Origin: Haloferula rosea
GTDB taxonomy: Bacteria; Verrucomicrobiota; Verrucomicrobiia; Verrucomicrobiales; Akkermansiaceae
Reading direction: 5' to 3'
Assembly (NCBI RefSeq): GCF_016595525.1
Contig: NZ_JAENII010000006.1
Location: 62,001-126,000, forward strand
DNA: 64,000 bases
Below the pieces are notes generated by a model that saw only the letters and a program-made list of their open reading frames with translations, had not been told where the DNA came from and ran no database searches. Positions 26,768 through 35,280 of the stretch are shown here, piece by piece. Positions within the stretch are counted from its first letter, which is position 1. Each line of letters opens with the position of its first letter. A program made the position numbers and the translations under genes.

Positions 26768-28039
26768 CTAGGACTCGGATTTCCGCAGCGAGGGGATCAT
26801 GCCGAGCCATGAGGTGCCGACCACGGCGAGGATGACGAAGGTCATGAGTTTGCCGCCTGTCGCGTTGAACACCGAGTCGGAACCCGGTGGTGCGAGTTGG
26901 AACTGGGAGGCGATGGCGCAGGTCACGACGGCCAGGGTCACGGCGATGAAGATCTTCTGACCGAGCGCGGAAACTTCACCGAAGATGAGGCTGGCCGGAA
27001 TGGCGGCCCCCATCAACGCCATGCCGAGGAAGGTCACATGGAGTGGGAAGAACAACGCGCCCACCACCAGAACGGCCAGTCCACCGAAGAAAAAACCACC
27101 GACCGTGAGGCCGTCGAGTTTCTCACGCTGGTTGAGTGTGAGTCGGGCGAGGGGGTCCTTGAGTAGCAGGAAGTTTCCCAGACCGCTGGCCAGCCAACCG
27201 CCGAACGCAAAGAGGAGGTAGCCGGCTATCAGGGGCACGGCAGCGAGCGGGTGCAGGGTTTGCAGAAGCACGACGCCGAAGCGGTAGCCCAGATAGATGC
27301 CGATGATGATCAGCCACTGGTTCTTTTCGCTGTAGCGCTGGAGAAAGAAGCACCACTTGAGGAACAGGCGGTAAACGGGGGAGCGGGCCTTGTAGGCCTC
27401 CCGCAGTCCGAGTCGGGCGTGCTCCATCTCGGGGTTCAGACGAAGCGCTTCGCGGAAGAGTTCCTGGGCCTTGTCCTGGTCGCCGCGGTTCAACGCGGTC
27501 CACCCGGCGGTGGCGAAGGTCCACGGGTCCTCGGGGTCGCGTTCGAGGTGCCGCGAGATGTTGACCTCCGCTTCATCAAAGCGCTGCTGCATGCGCAGGA
27601 TCATCGACAGCAGGTTCGAAGCGCTCTGGAGATCGGGGTCGAGTTCGAGTGCCTTGTTCGCGGACTCCTCGGCATCGGTTAGAAGACGGAGTCCGCATTG
27701 TGCATTGCCGCGGTAGAACCATGCGGGCGCGAACTCGGGATCGAGGGCGATCGCCTTGTCGGCGGCGGCGAGGGCGTCTTTGAAACGGTCAAGACCGTGC
27801 AGAATGCCGGAGCGGATGGCGTGGAGACCGGGGTGGATCGGATTGAGCGAGATGGCGCGGTCGATGGCATCGAGCGCATCCTGCAGGGATCCACTCTGTT
27901 CATAGTAGCAAAGCGCCAGCTCCAGGTAGCCCTGATAGTCGTCGGGCTGCTGGGACAGATACTGACGGGCTGCGGCGATCGCTTCCTCGTAGCGTCGCCG
28001 TTCGCGCAGGATGCGCGCGTGATCGAGGCCGCTGCTCAT
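26768..28039 (-). CDS. TPR-repeat membrane protein (middle gene of AAA/TPR operon)
   Basis: The ATG at 28037-28039 (MSSGLDHARILRERRRYEEAI) overlaps the TGA of the ATPase gene as ATGA and gives 423 residues. About six TPRs fill residues 1-225 (for example AIALDPEFAPAWFYRGNAQCGLRLLTDAEESANKALELDP). A membrane domain of several helices follows (IIIGIYLGYRFGVVLLQTLHP, LIAGYLLFAFGGWL, VGGFFFGGLAVLVVGALFF, KIFIAVTLAVVTCAIAS). The layout equals that of its downstream neighbour. Translational coupling to the ATPase argues for one complex. Confidence 0.76.
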   Translation of the reverse strand: MSSGLDHARILRERRRYEEAIAAARQYLSQQPDDYQGYLELALCYYEQSGSLQDALDAIDRAISLNPIHPGLHAIRSGILHGLDRFKDALAAADKAIALDPEFAPAWFYRGNAQCGLRLLTDAEESANKALELDPDLQSASNLLSMILRMQQRFDEAEVNISRHLERDPEDPWTFATAGWTALNRGDQDKAQELFREALRLNPEMEHARLGLREAYKARSPVYRLFLKWCFFLQRYSEKNQWLIIIGIYLGYRFGVVLLQTLHPLAAVPLIAGYLLFAFGGWLASGLGNFLLLKDPLARLTLNQREKLDGLTVGGFFFGGLAVLVVGALFFPLHVTFLGMALMGAAIPASLIFGEVSALGQKIFIAVTLAVVTCAIASQFQLAPPGSDSVFNATGGKLMTFVILAVVGTSWLGMIPSLRKSES

Positions 28040-29406
28040 TTCTTGAGCCCGAGGTAGGTCAGGACGTCGTCGTAGAAGCCGCTCTGGTTGGCATAGAGGG
28101 CGTAGTTCTTGGCGCTCTCGAACCACTTCCGGGTTGATGGTTTCACCTGCTTGGCGGCCTTTTCGAGCATCTTGCCGGTGATGGGCACGACGGAGCCCTT
28201 CTTCATGGCTTCATTCAGGGCCGCCTCGGTGGCCTGATCGAAGACAGCGCGGAGGTCGGCACCTGAGAACCCCTCGGTGCGCTTGGCGATCGAGGCGGGG
28301 TCAAAGCCGACCAGGGGCTTCTCCCGCCCATGGATGCCTGCGATTTCAGCGCGCGCCTCGCGGTCCGGCGGCGGCACGAAGATCAGTCGGTCAAAGCGTC
28401 CGGGACGCATGAAGGCACCGTCGACGTGCCAGGGTGCGTTGGTGGCACCAAGGACGAGCACGCCGTCATTCTCGGCCTGGGCGCCATCGAGTTCGGCGAG
28501 GAATTGGTTGATGATGCCGCGGCCGGCGGATTGGCGCATGTCGCGCCGATCAGCGGCGAGGGCATCGATCTCATCAAAGAACAGGACCGAGGGTGCGGCT
28601 TTGCGCGCGAGTTCGAAGATCTTGTGCAGCTTCGACTCGCTCTCGCCGATGTACATGTCGAGCACCTGGTGGAGACCGACGCTGAAAAACGATGCGTTGA
28701 TTTCTCCGGCAGTGGCCCGGGCGAGCAGGGTCTTGCCGCATCCGGGCGGGCCGTAGAGCAGCACGCCGCCGCCCGCTTTCTTGCCATAGGAAGCGAAGAG
28801 CTCGGGGTTCTTCAGCGGGTGGATGATCTTCATGCGGATGTCGTCCTTCACCGCTTCCATGCCGCCGACGTCGTCGAAGCGGACGTCCGATTTGACACGG
28901 AATTCCAGGTCCAGTTCGCGTGCCGCGACGGCATCCATGCCTTCGAACAGGTCTTCGTCCTCGTCGTCCAGTTCGACCGGACCGTGGGAGGTCATGGCGG
29001 TCTTTTTCTGTCCTCCCTTGGCGAGGATTCCGTTGAGGAGCTCCTGATCAGCGAGACCGGGGTTGAGTTCGATCGCGCGATCGTAGTGTTTGCGGGCGGA
29101 TGGCCCGTCGCCTTCCTCGAGCACCAGCCGGGCAAGCAGCAGCCATGCTTCGGCAAGATCGGGTTGGCTGTCACACAGGGCTTCGAGGCGAACGATGGCT
29201 TGGGAACTTTCGCCACTCAGGTCGAGCAGGCGGGCCATGCCGACTTGTGCCGCTCCATGATCGGGTTCGAGCGCGAGCACGCGTTCGAGGTAGCCCTTCG
29301 CGTCTTCGAGCTCGAACTGGTCCTCGTGGCCTTGGGCGACCATGAGGAGCAGCGGGATGTTGTCGGGCGATGCCTCGAGGGCGATCTTCAAGGCATTCAG
29401 ATCCAT
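28036..29406 (-). CDS. TPR-AAA+ ATPase, Cdc48/Vps4-like module
   Basis: The 456-residue protein fuses N-terminal TPRs (about 1-125) to a single classical AAA domain: VRFDDVGGMEAVKDDIRMKI, Walker A GPPGCGKT (219-226), substrate-pore loop MYIGESESKLHKIF, Walker B VLFFDEIDAL (DEID 278-281), sensor LGATNAPWHVD and the arginine-finger segment RPGRFDR (334-340). A helical lid with GFSGADLRAVFDQA follows. This is the FtsH/Cdc48/Vps4 type of protein-unfolding or complex-remodelling ATPase, but there is no protease domain or N-terminal Cdc48 domain. It is co-transcribed with two TPR membrane proteins, which may recruit it to the membrane. Substrate unknown. Confidence 0.85.
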   Translation of the reverse strand: MDLNALKIALEASPDNIPLLLMVAQGHEDQFELEDAKGYLERVLALEPDHGAAQVGMARLLDLSGESSQAIVRLEALCDSQPDLAEAWLLLARLVLEEGDGPSARKHYDRAIELNPGLADQELLNGILAKGGQKKTAMTSHGPVELDDEDEDLFEGMDAVAARELDLEFRVKSDVRFDDVGGMEAVKDDIRMKIIHPLKNPELFASYGKKAGGGVLLYGPPGCGKTLLARATAGEINASFFSVGLHQVLDMYIGESESKLHKIFELARKAAPSVLFFDEIDALAADRRDMRQSAGRGIINQFLAELDGAQAENDGVLVLGATNAPWHVDGAFMRPGRFDRLIFVPPPDREARAEIAGIHGREKPLVGFDPASIAKRTEGFSGADLRAVFDQATEAALNEAMKKGSVVPITGKMLEKAAKQVKPSTRKWFESAKNYALYANQSGFYDDVLTYLGLKK

Positions 29407-29491
29407 GGCTGGTAGGAAAGCGCCTTGCGCGGGTCAATCAAGCCCGGACGCCGCGACCGGGTGGATTTCCGCGAGATGCCCGTCTGTGAGC

Positions 29492-30490
29492 TCAGTTCTG
29501 CAGTCCCTGACTGCGTGCCCATGAGAGGTAGTCGCTGACGGCTTCCTCCAGTTCCTTGAGTCCCTTGGCGGCGTGTTCCTTTTCGATCTTTTCGAGTGCG
29601 GCACGGCGCTCGTCCTCGTTCTCGATCTGCCTGGCCTTCATTTGCTTCTCGTGCAAATCCCGGTCCCATCCGTGGCTCGCGAAGCGGAGGTCGTAGCGAT
29701 TGATCACGGCGATGAAGTCGTGCTCACCGTTCTTACGCTCTTCCAGTGCCTTCATTTCCTCGAGGGAGATGCGCTCATCGCCCTCCTCCGACTGGATCTC
29801 ATCGAGGATCAGGGCGAGCGTTTCGGCCTTCCCTCGCACGCTCTTCCTGGCCATCGCTTCATCGATGGCCTTGGTGCGTTTTCCCTCGGGATCCATCCTT
29901 TTCAGCTGCCCGGCCAACCTTTCGAGTTGGGCGGAGCAGGCAGCGGGGTCCTGCGCCTCTTGTTTGATCAGATTCTTGATTTCCGCTTCGCCGAGCTTCG
30001 GGGTGCTCCAATCGATGATGGCATCTCGGCGGTCGAGGCTTTCCCAATCGCCCCAGACGTAGCCGACGCGGGCGCCCGGGTCGTAGCCGGAGGTGGTGAA
30101 TACGACGTCGCCCTTTCGGTACTGCTCGCCTTGCTTCAGTTCGTATCCGGCTTCGCGGAAGACGCGCTCGATGACCTGACGGGCCAGGTCTTCGGAGATG
30201 TATGACGGCATGCCGGTGCCAAAGGGACTGGAACGGTAGGGTAGTCCGTTCTTTGCGATCGTCAGTGGGTTCTCGAGGCCATTTGCCTCGGGTGGCTCGG
30301 CGCCGACCCATGAGCAGAGCAGGGACGAAGCGCCAAAGGTGGTGACCCATGTGCGGAAGCGCGACGAAAAGGGGTAGGGGTGCGCCAGCAGGACGGCGGG
30401 ATCGAAGTCCTCGCTGGTCGGGTAGCCGGGCCGGCGATAGCGCCGGACGGGTTCAACTTTCAGTGGTGGCTGCGTGCGTGGTTCGCTCAT
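29492..30490 (-). CDS. Unknown conserved-looking protein overlapping a radical SAM gene
   Basis: From the ATG at 30488-30490 (MSEPRTQPPLKVEPVRRYRRPGYP) the protein has 332 residues. The N-terminal third has a segment rich in Pro, aromatic residues and Ser (LLAHPYPFSSRFRTWVTTFG, then SLLCSWVGAEPPEANGL). The middle has VVFTTSGYDPGARVGYVWGDW, and the C-terminal half is charged and helical (EEMKALEERKNGEHDFIAVINRYDLRFASHGWDRDLHEKQ). I do not recognise a named domain and see no signal peptide or metal site. It overlaps the radical SAM gene by 38 bases, which makes a shared role likely: substrate, chaperone or partner of that enzyme. It ends 85 bases before the AAA operon on the same strand. Confidence 0.65.
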   Translation of the reverse strand: MSEPRTQPPLKVEPVRRYRRPGYPTSEDFDPAVLLAHPYPFSSRFRTWVTTFGASSLLCSWVGAEPPEANGLENPLTIAKNGLPYRSSPFGTGMPSYISEDLARQVIERVFREAGYELKQGEQYRKGDVVFTTSGYDPGARVGYVWGDWESLDRRDAIIDWSTPKLGEAEIKNLIKQEAQDPAACSAQLERLAGQLKRMDPEGKRTKAIDEAMARKSVRGKAETLALILDEIQSEEGDERISLEEMKALEERKNGEHDFIAVINRYDLRFASHGWDRDLHEKQMKARQIENEDERRAALEKIEKEHAAKGLKELEEAVSDYLSWARSQGLQN

Positions 30491-31661
30491 GGTCCCTTTG
30501 GGTTCGTTCTTCGATGACGAGGTTCTCGACGAAATCGAGCACCGGGTAGCTCGGGTTGTAGTGGCGGTGGATGAAGTGCGCATTGCGCTTCTTGAACAAT
30601 TCCGTGGCGATCCGGTCGGCGATCGGGATCAGCATTTGTTCGTAGTGGCAGAGGGCCGGGCTGGCGAGGTCGAGTCGGCCGGTGCTGGTCCAGTTGATGC
30701 AGGCGCACCATTTGCTGCAGCGTCCGGACAACGAACAATCGCCGCATTCGGACTTGTCGCCTTTTGCCTGTTGGTGAAGCGAGAGGCGGGAGGTTTCATC
30801 GAACCCTGTGAGGATGTCGCCGATCCGGTATTGCGAGTCGCCGACGTCGTCGCCAACGAACTGAACGCAGGGATACAAGCGGCCTGAAGGGGCGATGGAG
30901 AATTCCCGAAGACCGAAGGAGCAGGCGCACTGCGTCTCATTCGAACGGATATGCGATTGAATGCGGGAGTCGAAGCAACTGACGAAGACCTTGCGTCCGT
31001 CGCGATGCCAGCGGACGTAGGTTTCCGCCAGGCGGTTCAGGGATTTTTCCAGCCGGGCCATCGATGCTGCGGACCAGTCTGCCGAGAAGTCGAGAGCGAT
31101 GGAGATGTAGGAAAATCCCTGGCGGACGAGCCAACCGACCGATTGATCCAAGCGGTCGGCCACCGCCGGGGTCACAACGGTGGTGACATTCATGCACGGG
31201 TTCCACTCCAGCCACTCGGGGATCATCTGTGCGAGTTGGTCCGCGTAAGGGCGGCCATTGGGCGTCGGTCGCTGCTGCTCCTGGGTTGCGGGATCGCCAT
31301 CGAGGCTGACGGAGACATACACCTTGCGCTTCGCCAGGGCGCGCCGGGTCGTTTCGTTGAGCAGAAGCCCGTTGGTGCTCAGTTTGAAGGAAAGTCGGAG
31401 ACCTTCGGCGCGCTCGAGAAACTGGTCGGCGACATCGCACAGCTGCTGGAGCCGCATCAAGGGCTCGCCGCCGAAGAAGACGATCTCGAGATGATCGGCT
31501 TGCTGGTGGCGTGCTTCTGCGAGTGAAAAGTCGACCGCCTTGGTGGCGACCTCGTCGGTCATGTGCCGTCCGACCTTGGCGCCTGTGTAGCAATACGGGC
31601 AGCGCAGGTTGCAATCGTGGGTCAGATGGAAGGTGACCGAGAGTTTTCGCGAAGAGGACAT
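30453..31661 (-). CDS. Radical SAM protein with SPASM domain
   Basis: The 402-residue protein has the radical SAM cluster motif CNLRCPYCY (residues 16-24), the SAM-binding GGEP motif (IVFFGGEPLMRLQQL), and a C-terminal SPASM region with several Cys (ETQCACSFGLREFSIAPSGRLYPCVQF, then SECGDCSLSGRCSKWCACIN) for two auxiliary iron-sulfur clusters. SPASM members include anaerobic sulfatase-maturating enzymes and RiPP peptide maturases. The adjacent sulfatase is 8 kb away and has CxPxR, which is matured by other enzymes as well, so that link is weak. The overlapping downstream gene is the better partner candidate. Upstream, TGTG-N7-CACA at about 31710-31725 could be an operator. Confidence 0.88.
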   Translation of the reverse strand: MSSSRKLSVTFHLTHDCNLRCPYCYTGAKVGRHMTDEVATKAVDFSLAEARHQQADHLEIVFFGGEPLMRLQQLCDVADQFLERAEGLRLSFKLSTNGLLLNETTRRALAKRKVYVSVSLDGDPATQEQQRPTPNGRPYADQLAQMIPEWLEWNPCMNVTTVVTPAVADRLDQSVGWLVRQGFSYISIALDFSADWSAASMARLEKSLNRLAETYVRWHRDGRKVFVSCFDSRIQSHIRSNETQCACSFGLREFSIAPSGRLYPCVQFVGDDVGDSQYRIGDILTGFDETSRLSLHQQAKGDKSECGDCSLSGRCSKWCACINWTSTGRLDLASPALCHYEQMLIPIADRIATELFKKRNAHFIHRHYNPSYPVLDFVENLVIEERTQRDHERTTHAATTES

Positions 31662-31804
31662 CGGGAGATCTCACATGGTGCGCAAGCCGCGGCATGCTGG
31701 CGATGCATTTTGTGTGAAGAACACATCGGGAACGGACCGGCCGCCCGATTCCTGAGGCTTCATTCTGACAAAACCGCCACCCCCTCGATTTGTCGGACGC
31801 GGAA

Positions 31805-33412
31805 TCAGGGCTGCAGCGCCGTAAAATCGAGGTCCCACTTGGCGAGATACTTCTTCAGGCGATCGGCGTCGTTGGTGACCTTGCGCTTCTTGCGCGTGGC
31901 GGCGAACAGCTCGCGCCCTGCTTCGGACAGCGACTTGGAGCGCTGGCAGACGGCGACGACGTGGGCGAGTTGGACGCGGTCAAAGGGGTCGATCTCCTCG
32001 AGTTGGGCGGCGCCGATGAACCGCGCGAGGTCGGCCTGCTCCGAGTGCTGGGGCGTGCTGGGGCGGTACCAACTTTCACGCAGCCGGATCACTTCTTCGT
32101 CGACGTCCTCACGGCGGATTCGCCCCCGTGGAGCGAGGGTGGCCATGCGGGTGACGGCGGCGTTCAGATCACGGAAATTTCCGAGCCACGGGGTGTCGGG
32201 AGCTTCGGCGAACTTGAGGAAATGCTCGCGGGCCTCCTTGTTGAACGAGATCGCCCTGTTGTCGCTTTCGGTGAAGCGGCGCAGTTCGTAGTCAAGATTG
32301 GGCGCGATGTCCTCGCGGCGCTCCTTCAGGGCTGGAAGAGAGAAGGTCCACAGGTGGATCCTCGCCAGCAGGTCTTCGCGGAAGCGTCCCTCGGCGACTT
32401 CGTCGCGCAGATCCCGGTTGGTGCCGGCGATGAGTTGGAAGTTGCTCTTCACCGGAGCATCCGCGCCGACGGGGAGGAAGGTCTTCTCTTCCAGCGCGTG
32501 GAGCAGTTTGGCTTGCTCGTCGAGTCCCAGCTCTCCGATTTCATCGAGGAAAAGCAGTCCCTTGTGGGCTTGTCGGAGGAGCCCGGGGCGGTCGGATTGG
32601 GCTCCGGTGAAGGCACCCCGCCGGTGGCCGAACAAGGCGGATGCCGCCGTATCTCCGGTCAGGGTGGCACAGTTCACCTCGACGAATTCCCCGTCGAGTC
32701 CGCCGCGTTGGTGCCTGAGTTGATAGATGCGTCGTGCAAGGTGGCTCTTGCCCGCGCCCGTGGGCCCGGTCAGGAGCATCGGAGCCTTCGAGCGCAGGGC
32801 GACCTGCTCGATTCGTTCGATCAGGCGGTTGAAGTTCGCGGAGCGCGTGGCGATGCCGCTCTTCAGAAAATCGGTGGTTTCCTCAAGGTCCCGGGCAAAG
32901 CGGGTACTAAGGTCGTCGTATTTCGAGAGATCGAGGTCGATCAGCGAGTAGCGCCCGGGAGCTCCCAAATCCTTGCGACGCTGCCCACGTGGGGGTGCGG
33001 TCTGAATCAGGCGACCCGGTAGGAACCCCGCTTCATTCAGAAGGAAGAGGGAGATCTGTGCGATGTGTGTGCCTGTGGTGATGTGGATGAGGTAGTCGAC
33101 CTTCTCGCGGTCGAACTCGTAGCCCCGGGCCCAATCGTGGAGCGCCCCATAGACGTCGGCCAGATCCCACGGGTCGCGGCCGAAACGGACTTCATGGGTG
33201 TGGACTTCGGTCTCCGGTGACACCAGGCGGATGTCCTCCACCACCTTCTGAGCCAAAGCATGGGAAGAGGGGTCGTGGAGCAGTTCGAAGCGATCGATGA
33301 GGAGATCCTCGTGCTGAAAGAGCGATACGCTGGGGCGCCACTTGTCCCACCGCTCCGCCGAGCTCCCGCGGTCGAGAGTGGTCCCCAGAAGGCCAATGGC
33401 GGTGCGTTTCAT
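31805..33412 (-). CDS. rtcR: RtcR, CARF-domain sigma-54 activator of RNA repair
   Basis: RtcR activates sigma-54 transcription of rtcBA. The 535-residue protein has an N-terminal CARF-type sensor domain (about 1-185; IGLLGTTLD at the start, YLIHITTGTHIAQISLFLLNEAGFLPGRLIQTAPP in the middle). The AAA+ domain has Walker A GPTGAGKS (216-223), GAFTGA (266-271) and Walker B FLDEIGE (288-294). A C-terminal helical DNA-binding region follows. In studied cases the CARF domain is thought to sense RNA ends or a nucleotide made upon RNA damage. It is divergent from the rsr-rtcBA unit, with a sigma-54 promoter in the 285-base gap. CARF here has no link to a CRISPR locus. Confidence 0.93.
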   Translation of the reverse strand: MKRTAIGLLGTTLDRGSSAERWDKWRPSVSLFQHEDLLIDRFELLHDPSSHALAQKVVEDIRLVSPETEVHTHEVRFGRDPWDLADVYGALHDWARGYEFDREKVDYLIHITTGTHIAQISLFLLNEAGFLPGRLIQTAPPRGQRRKDLGAPGRYSLIDLDLSKYDDLSTRFARDLEETTDFLKSGIATRSANFNRLIERIEQVALRSKAPMLLTGPTGAGKSHLARRIYQLRHQRGGLDGEFVEVNCATLTGDTAASALFGHRRGAFTGAQSDRPGLLRQAHKGLLFLDEIGELGLDEQAKLLHALEEKTFLPVGADAPVKSNFQLIAGTNRDLRDEVAEGRFREDLLARIHLWTFSLPALKERREDIAPNLDYELRRFTESDNRAISFNKEAREHFLKFAEAPDTPWLGNFRDLNAAVTRMATLAPRGRIRREDVDEEVIRLRESWYRPSTPQHSEQADLARFIGAAQLEEIDPFDRVQLAHVVAVCQRSKSLSEAGRELFAATRKKRKVTNDADRLKKYLAKWDLDFTALQP

Positions 33413-33439
33413 CTGCTGCGTCGATGGGATTTGGGGCTT

Positions 33440-33457
33440 CCCTATGCCATGGCATGG
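33440..33457. promoter_or_regulatory. Palindrome in the rtcR leader
   Basis: An 18-base imperfect palindrome with a perfect 12-base core (ATGCCATGGCAT at 33443-33454) lies 28 bases before the rtcR start codon. A second hairpin (GCGAGC-TGAA-GCTCGC) follows at about 33467-33482. Either could be an autoregulatory operator or a leader structure. No binding protein can be named from sequence. Confidence 0.35.
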
Positions 33458-33640
33458 GATTCCTGGGCGAGCTGAAGCTCGCGGTCCGATTGAAGTTGAA
33501 TGAAGGATAAAAAACTATTCAAAAAGATAAATACCTCAGTTTTACGGATCTGTATTGTCGTGGTTTGGTGAATTCTGGTTTGTTGTAAGTGACTCTTTAT
33601 CAGTGGAAAGTGGTGTATTTGATTCATCAGAAGAGGGTCT

Positions 33641-33656
33641 TGGCACGGAGCTTGCC
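33641..33656 (+). promoter_or_regulatory. Sigma-54 promoter of the rsr-Y RNA-rtcBA unit
   Basis: TGGCACGGAGCTTGCC matches the -24/-12 consensus TGGCAC-N5-TTGC exactly, with the invariant GG and GC ten bases apart. Transcription should begin near 33667, about 30 bases before the rsr ATG. The upstream 33485-33640 is strikingly AT-rich for this genome, as expected for bendable DNA between activator sites and a sigma-54 promoter. The divergent RtcR is the obvious activator. Confidence 0.85.
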
Positions 33657-33697
33657 ATAAGGGGATTCGTCCGACGAGACCAGCGGACACCCCAATC

Positions 33698-35275
33698 ATG
33701 GCAAACAAGAACCTCTTCCGATCCCTCCGTGGGGCGCTCGCTCCTCAAGCGACGACCCGCAACCGTGCCGGTGGTCCCGCTTATTCGCTTTCGGACCGGG
33801 CGACTCTGGCTCGGGTGGCAGCGACGGGATGCCTGACTCCCACTTTCTACGCCTCGGCGGAGAACCAGCTCGATCGGGTGCTCGAGCTGGCCGCCCGGGT
33901 GGACGTCGATTTCGTCGCCAAGACGGCGCTCTATGCACGTCGGCGCGGTCACATGAAGGACATGCCGGCGCTGCTTTGCGCGGTTCTGGCAGGTCGTGAC
34001 CTCGAGCGCTTTGCCGAGGTCTTTCCCCAGGTCATCGACAACGGACGCATGCTCCGGACCTTCGTCCAGATTCTGCGTTCCGGGGTCACCGGGCGGAAGT
34101 CCCTCGGCTCGGCGCCCAAGCGTCAGGTCCGCCGCTGGCTCGAACGGGCCAGCGACCGGAAGCTGCTGCAGGCGTCGATCGGCAATGCCCCTTCGCTGGC
34201 TGACATCGTCAAGATGGTTCATCCGCGTCCGGACAGTGCCACCCGGGAAGCCTTCTATGGATGGCTCCTGGGGCGTCCATACGATGCGGCTGCCCTGCCC
34301 GGCTTGGTGCGTGAGTTCGAAGCATGGAAGAAGGACCAGACGGGAGAAGTCCCCGAGGTTCCCTTCCAGATGCTGACCGCTATGGATCTGCAGCCACGGG
34401 AATGGACCGCGATCGCCGGTGCCGCGAGCTGGCAGCAGACGCGGATGAACCTGAACGCCTTCGCTCGTCACGGCGTCTTCCGTTTCGGCGGGATGGCCGA
34501 CATGATCGCCGATCGTCTTCGTCATCCCGAGTTGATCCGTCGGTCGCGGGTCCTTCCCTACCAGTTGATGGTTGCCTATCTGAATGCTTCGGATCAGGTG
34601 CCGGAGAAGGTGCGGGAGGCTCTGCAGGACGCGATGGAGATCGCTCTCCAGAATGTGCCGAAGATCGATGGTTCAGTAGTCGTGTGTCCGGACGTGTCCG
34701 GGTCCATGCAATGGCCGGTCACCGGGTGGCAAAGGAGCGCGAGCTCGGCAGTCCGCTGTGTGGATGTCGCCGGTCTTGTGGCTGCCGCGCTGCTTCGCGA
34801 CAACCGATCTGCCCGGGTTCTGCCCTTCGAGTTCGATGTCGTGGACGCCCGCTTGAACCCGCGTGACTCGGTCATGACGAATGCCCACAAGCTCACGCAG
34901 GTGGGTGGCGGGGGAACCAACTGTTCGGCACCCTTGCGGCAACTCAACCGCGAAGGCGCTGCGCCGGACCTCGTCATCTACGTCTCGGACAACGAGTCCT
35001 GGGTCGACGCCCAGCGAGGTGGTCGGGCAACCGCCGTCATGGCCGAATGGGAGAAGCTCAAGCAGCGGAACCCGCGGGCCAGGATGGTCTGCATCGACAT
35101 CGTGCCGAACGCGACCACCCAGGCTCCCGACCGAGCGGACATCCTCAACGTTGGCGGCTTCAGTGACGCGGTCTTCGAGATCATCGGTTCCTTTGCGAAG
35201 GGTGGCAACGCCACGGACCACTGGATCCGGGAGATCGATCAGGAAACCCTCAACCCACGAATCAAAATCGCATGA
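33698..35275 (+). CDS. rsr: Rsr, bacterial Ro60 (TROVE plus vWA) RNA-binding protein
   Basis: The 525-residue protein has the HEAT-like TROVE ring (about 1-320, including DRVLELAARVDVDFVAKTALYARRRGHMKDMPALL) and a C-terminal von Willebrand A-like domain with an intact MIDAS: DVSGSM at 332-337, GGGGTNCSAPL with the conserved Thr, and YVSDNESW. Ro60/Rsr rings bind Y RNAs on their outer surface and misfolded or damaged RNA ends in the central hole. In Deinococcus the complex tethers polynucleotide phosphorylase. It is the first gene after the sigma-54 promoter; four Y-RNA-like structures begin within about 10 bases of its stop codon. Confidence 0.93.
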   Translation: MANKNLFRSLRGALAPQATTRNRAGGPAYSLSDRATLARVAATGCLTPTFYASAENQLDRVLELAARVDVDFVAKTALYARRRGHMKDMPALLCAVLAGRDLERFAEVFPQVIDNGRMLRTFVQILRSGVTGRKSLGSAPKRQVRRWLERASDRKLLQASIGNAPSLADIVKMVHPRPDSATREAFYGWLLGRPYDAAALPGLVREFEAWKKDQTGEVPEVPFQMLTAMDLQPREWTAIAGAASWQQTRMNLNAFARHGVFRFGGMADMIADRLRHPELIRRSRVLPYQLMVAYLNASDQVPEKVREALQDAMEIALQNVPKIDGSVVVCPDVSGSMQWPVTGWQRSASSAVRCVDVAGLVAAALLRDNRSARVLPFEFDVVDARLNPRDSVMTNAHKLTQVGGGGTNCSAPLRQLNREGAAPDLVIYVSDNESWVDAQRGGRATAVMAEWEKLKQRNPRARMVCIDIVPNATTQAPDRADILNVGGFSDAVFEIIGSFAKGGNATDHWIREIDQETLNPRIKIA

Positions 35276-35280
35276 AAAGA

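Noticed and set aside
20732-31661. Functional link between the sulfatase and the radical SAM/SPASM enzyme as its maturase
   Set aside because: They are 8 kb apart in different operons, and a CxPxR sulfatase can be matured by other enzymes; no sequence evidence ties them.
31790-33022. 410-codon plus-strand frame opposite rtcR
   Set aside because: Antisense shadow; rtcR has intact AAA+ and CARF landmarks on the minus strand.
31805-33412. CARF domain as a sign of a CRISPR locus
   Set aside because: No repeat array or cas gene is present; the CARF domain belongs to RtcR.
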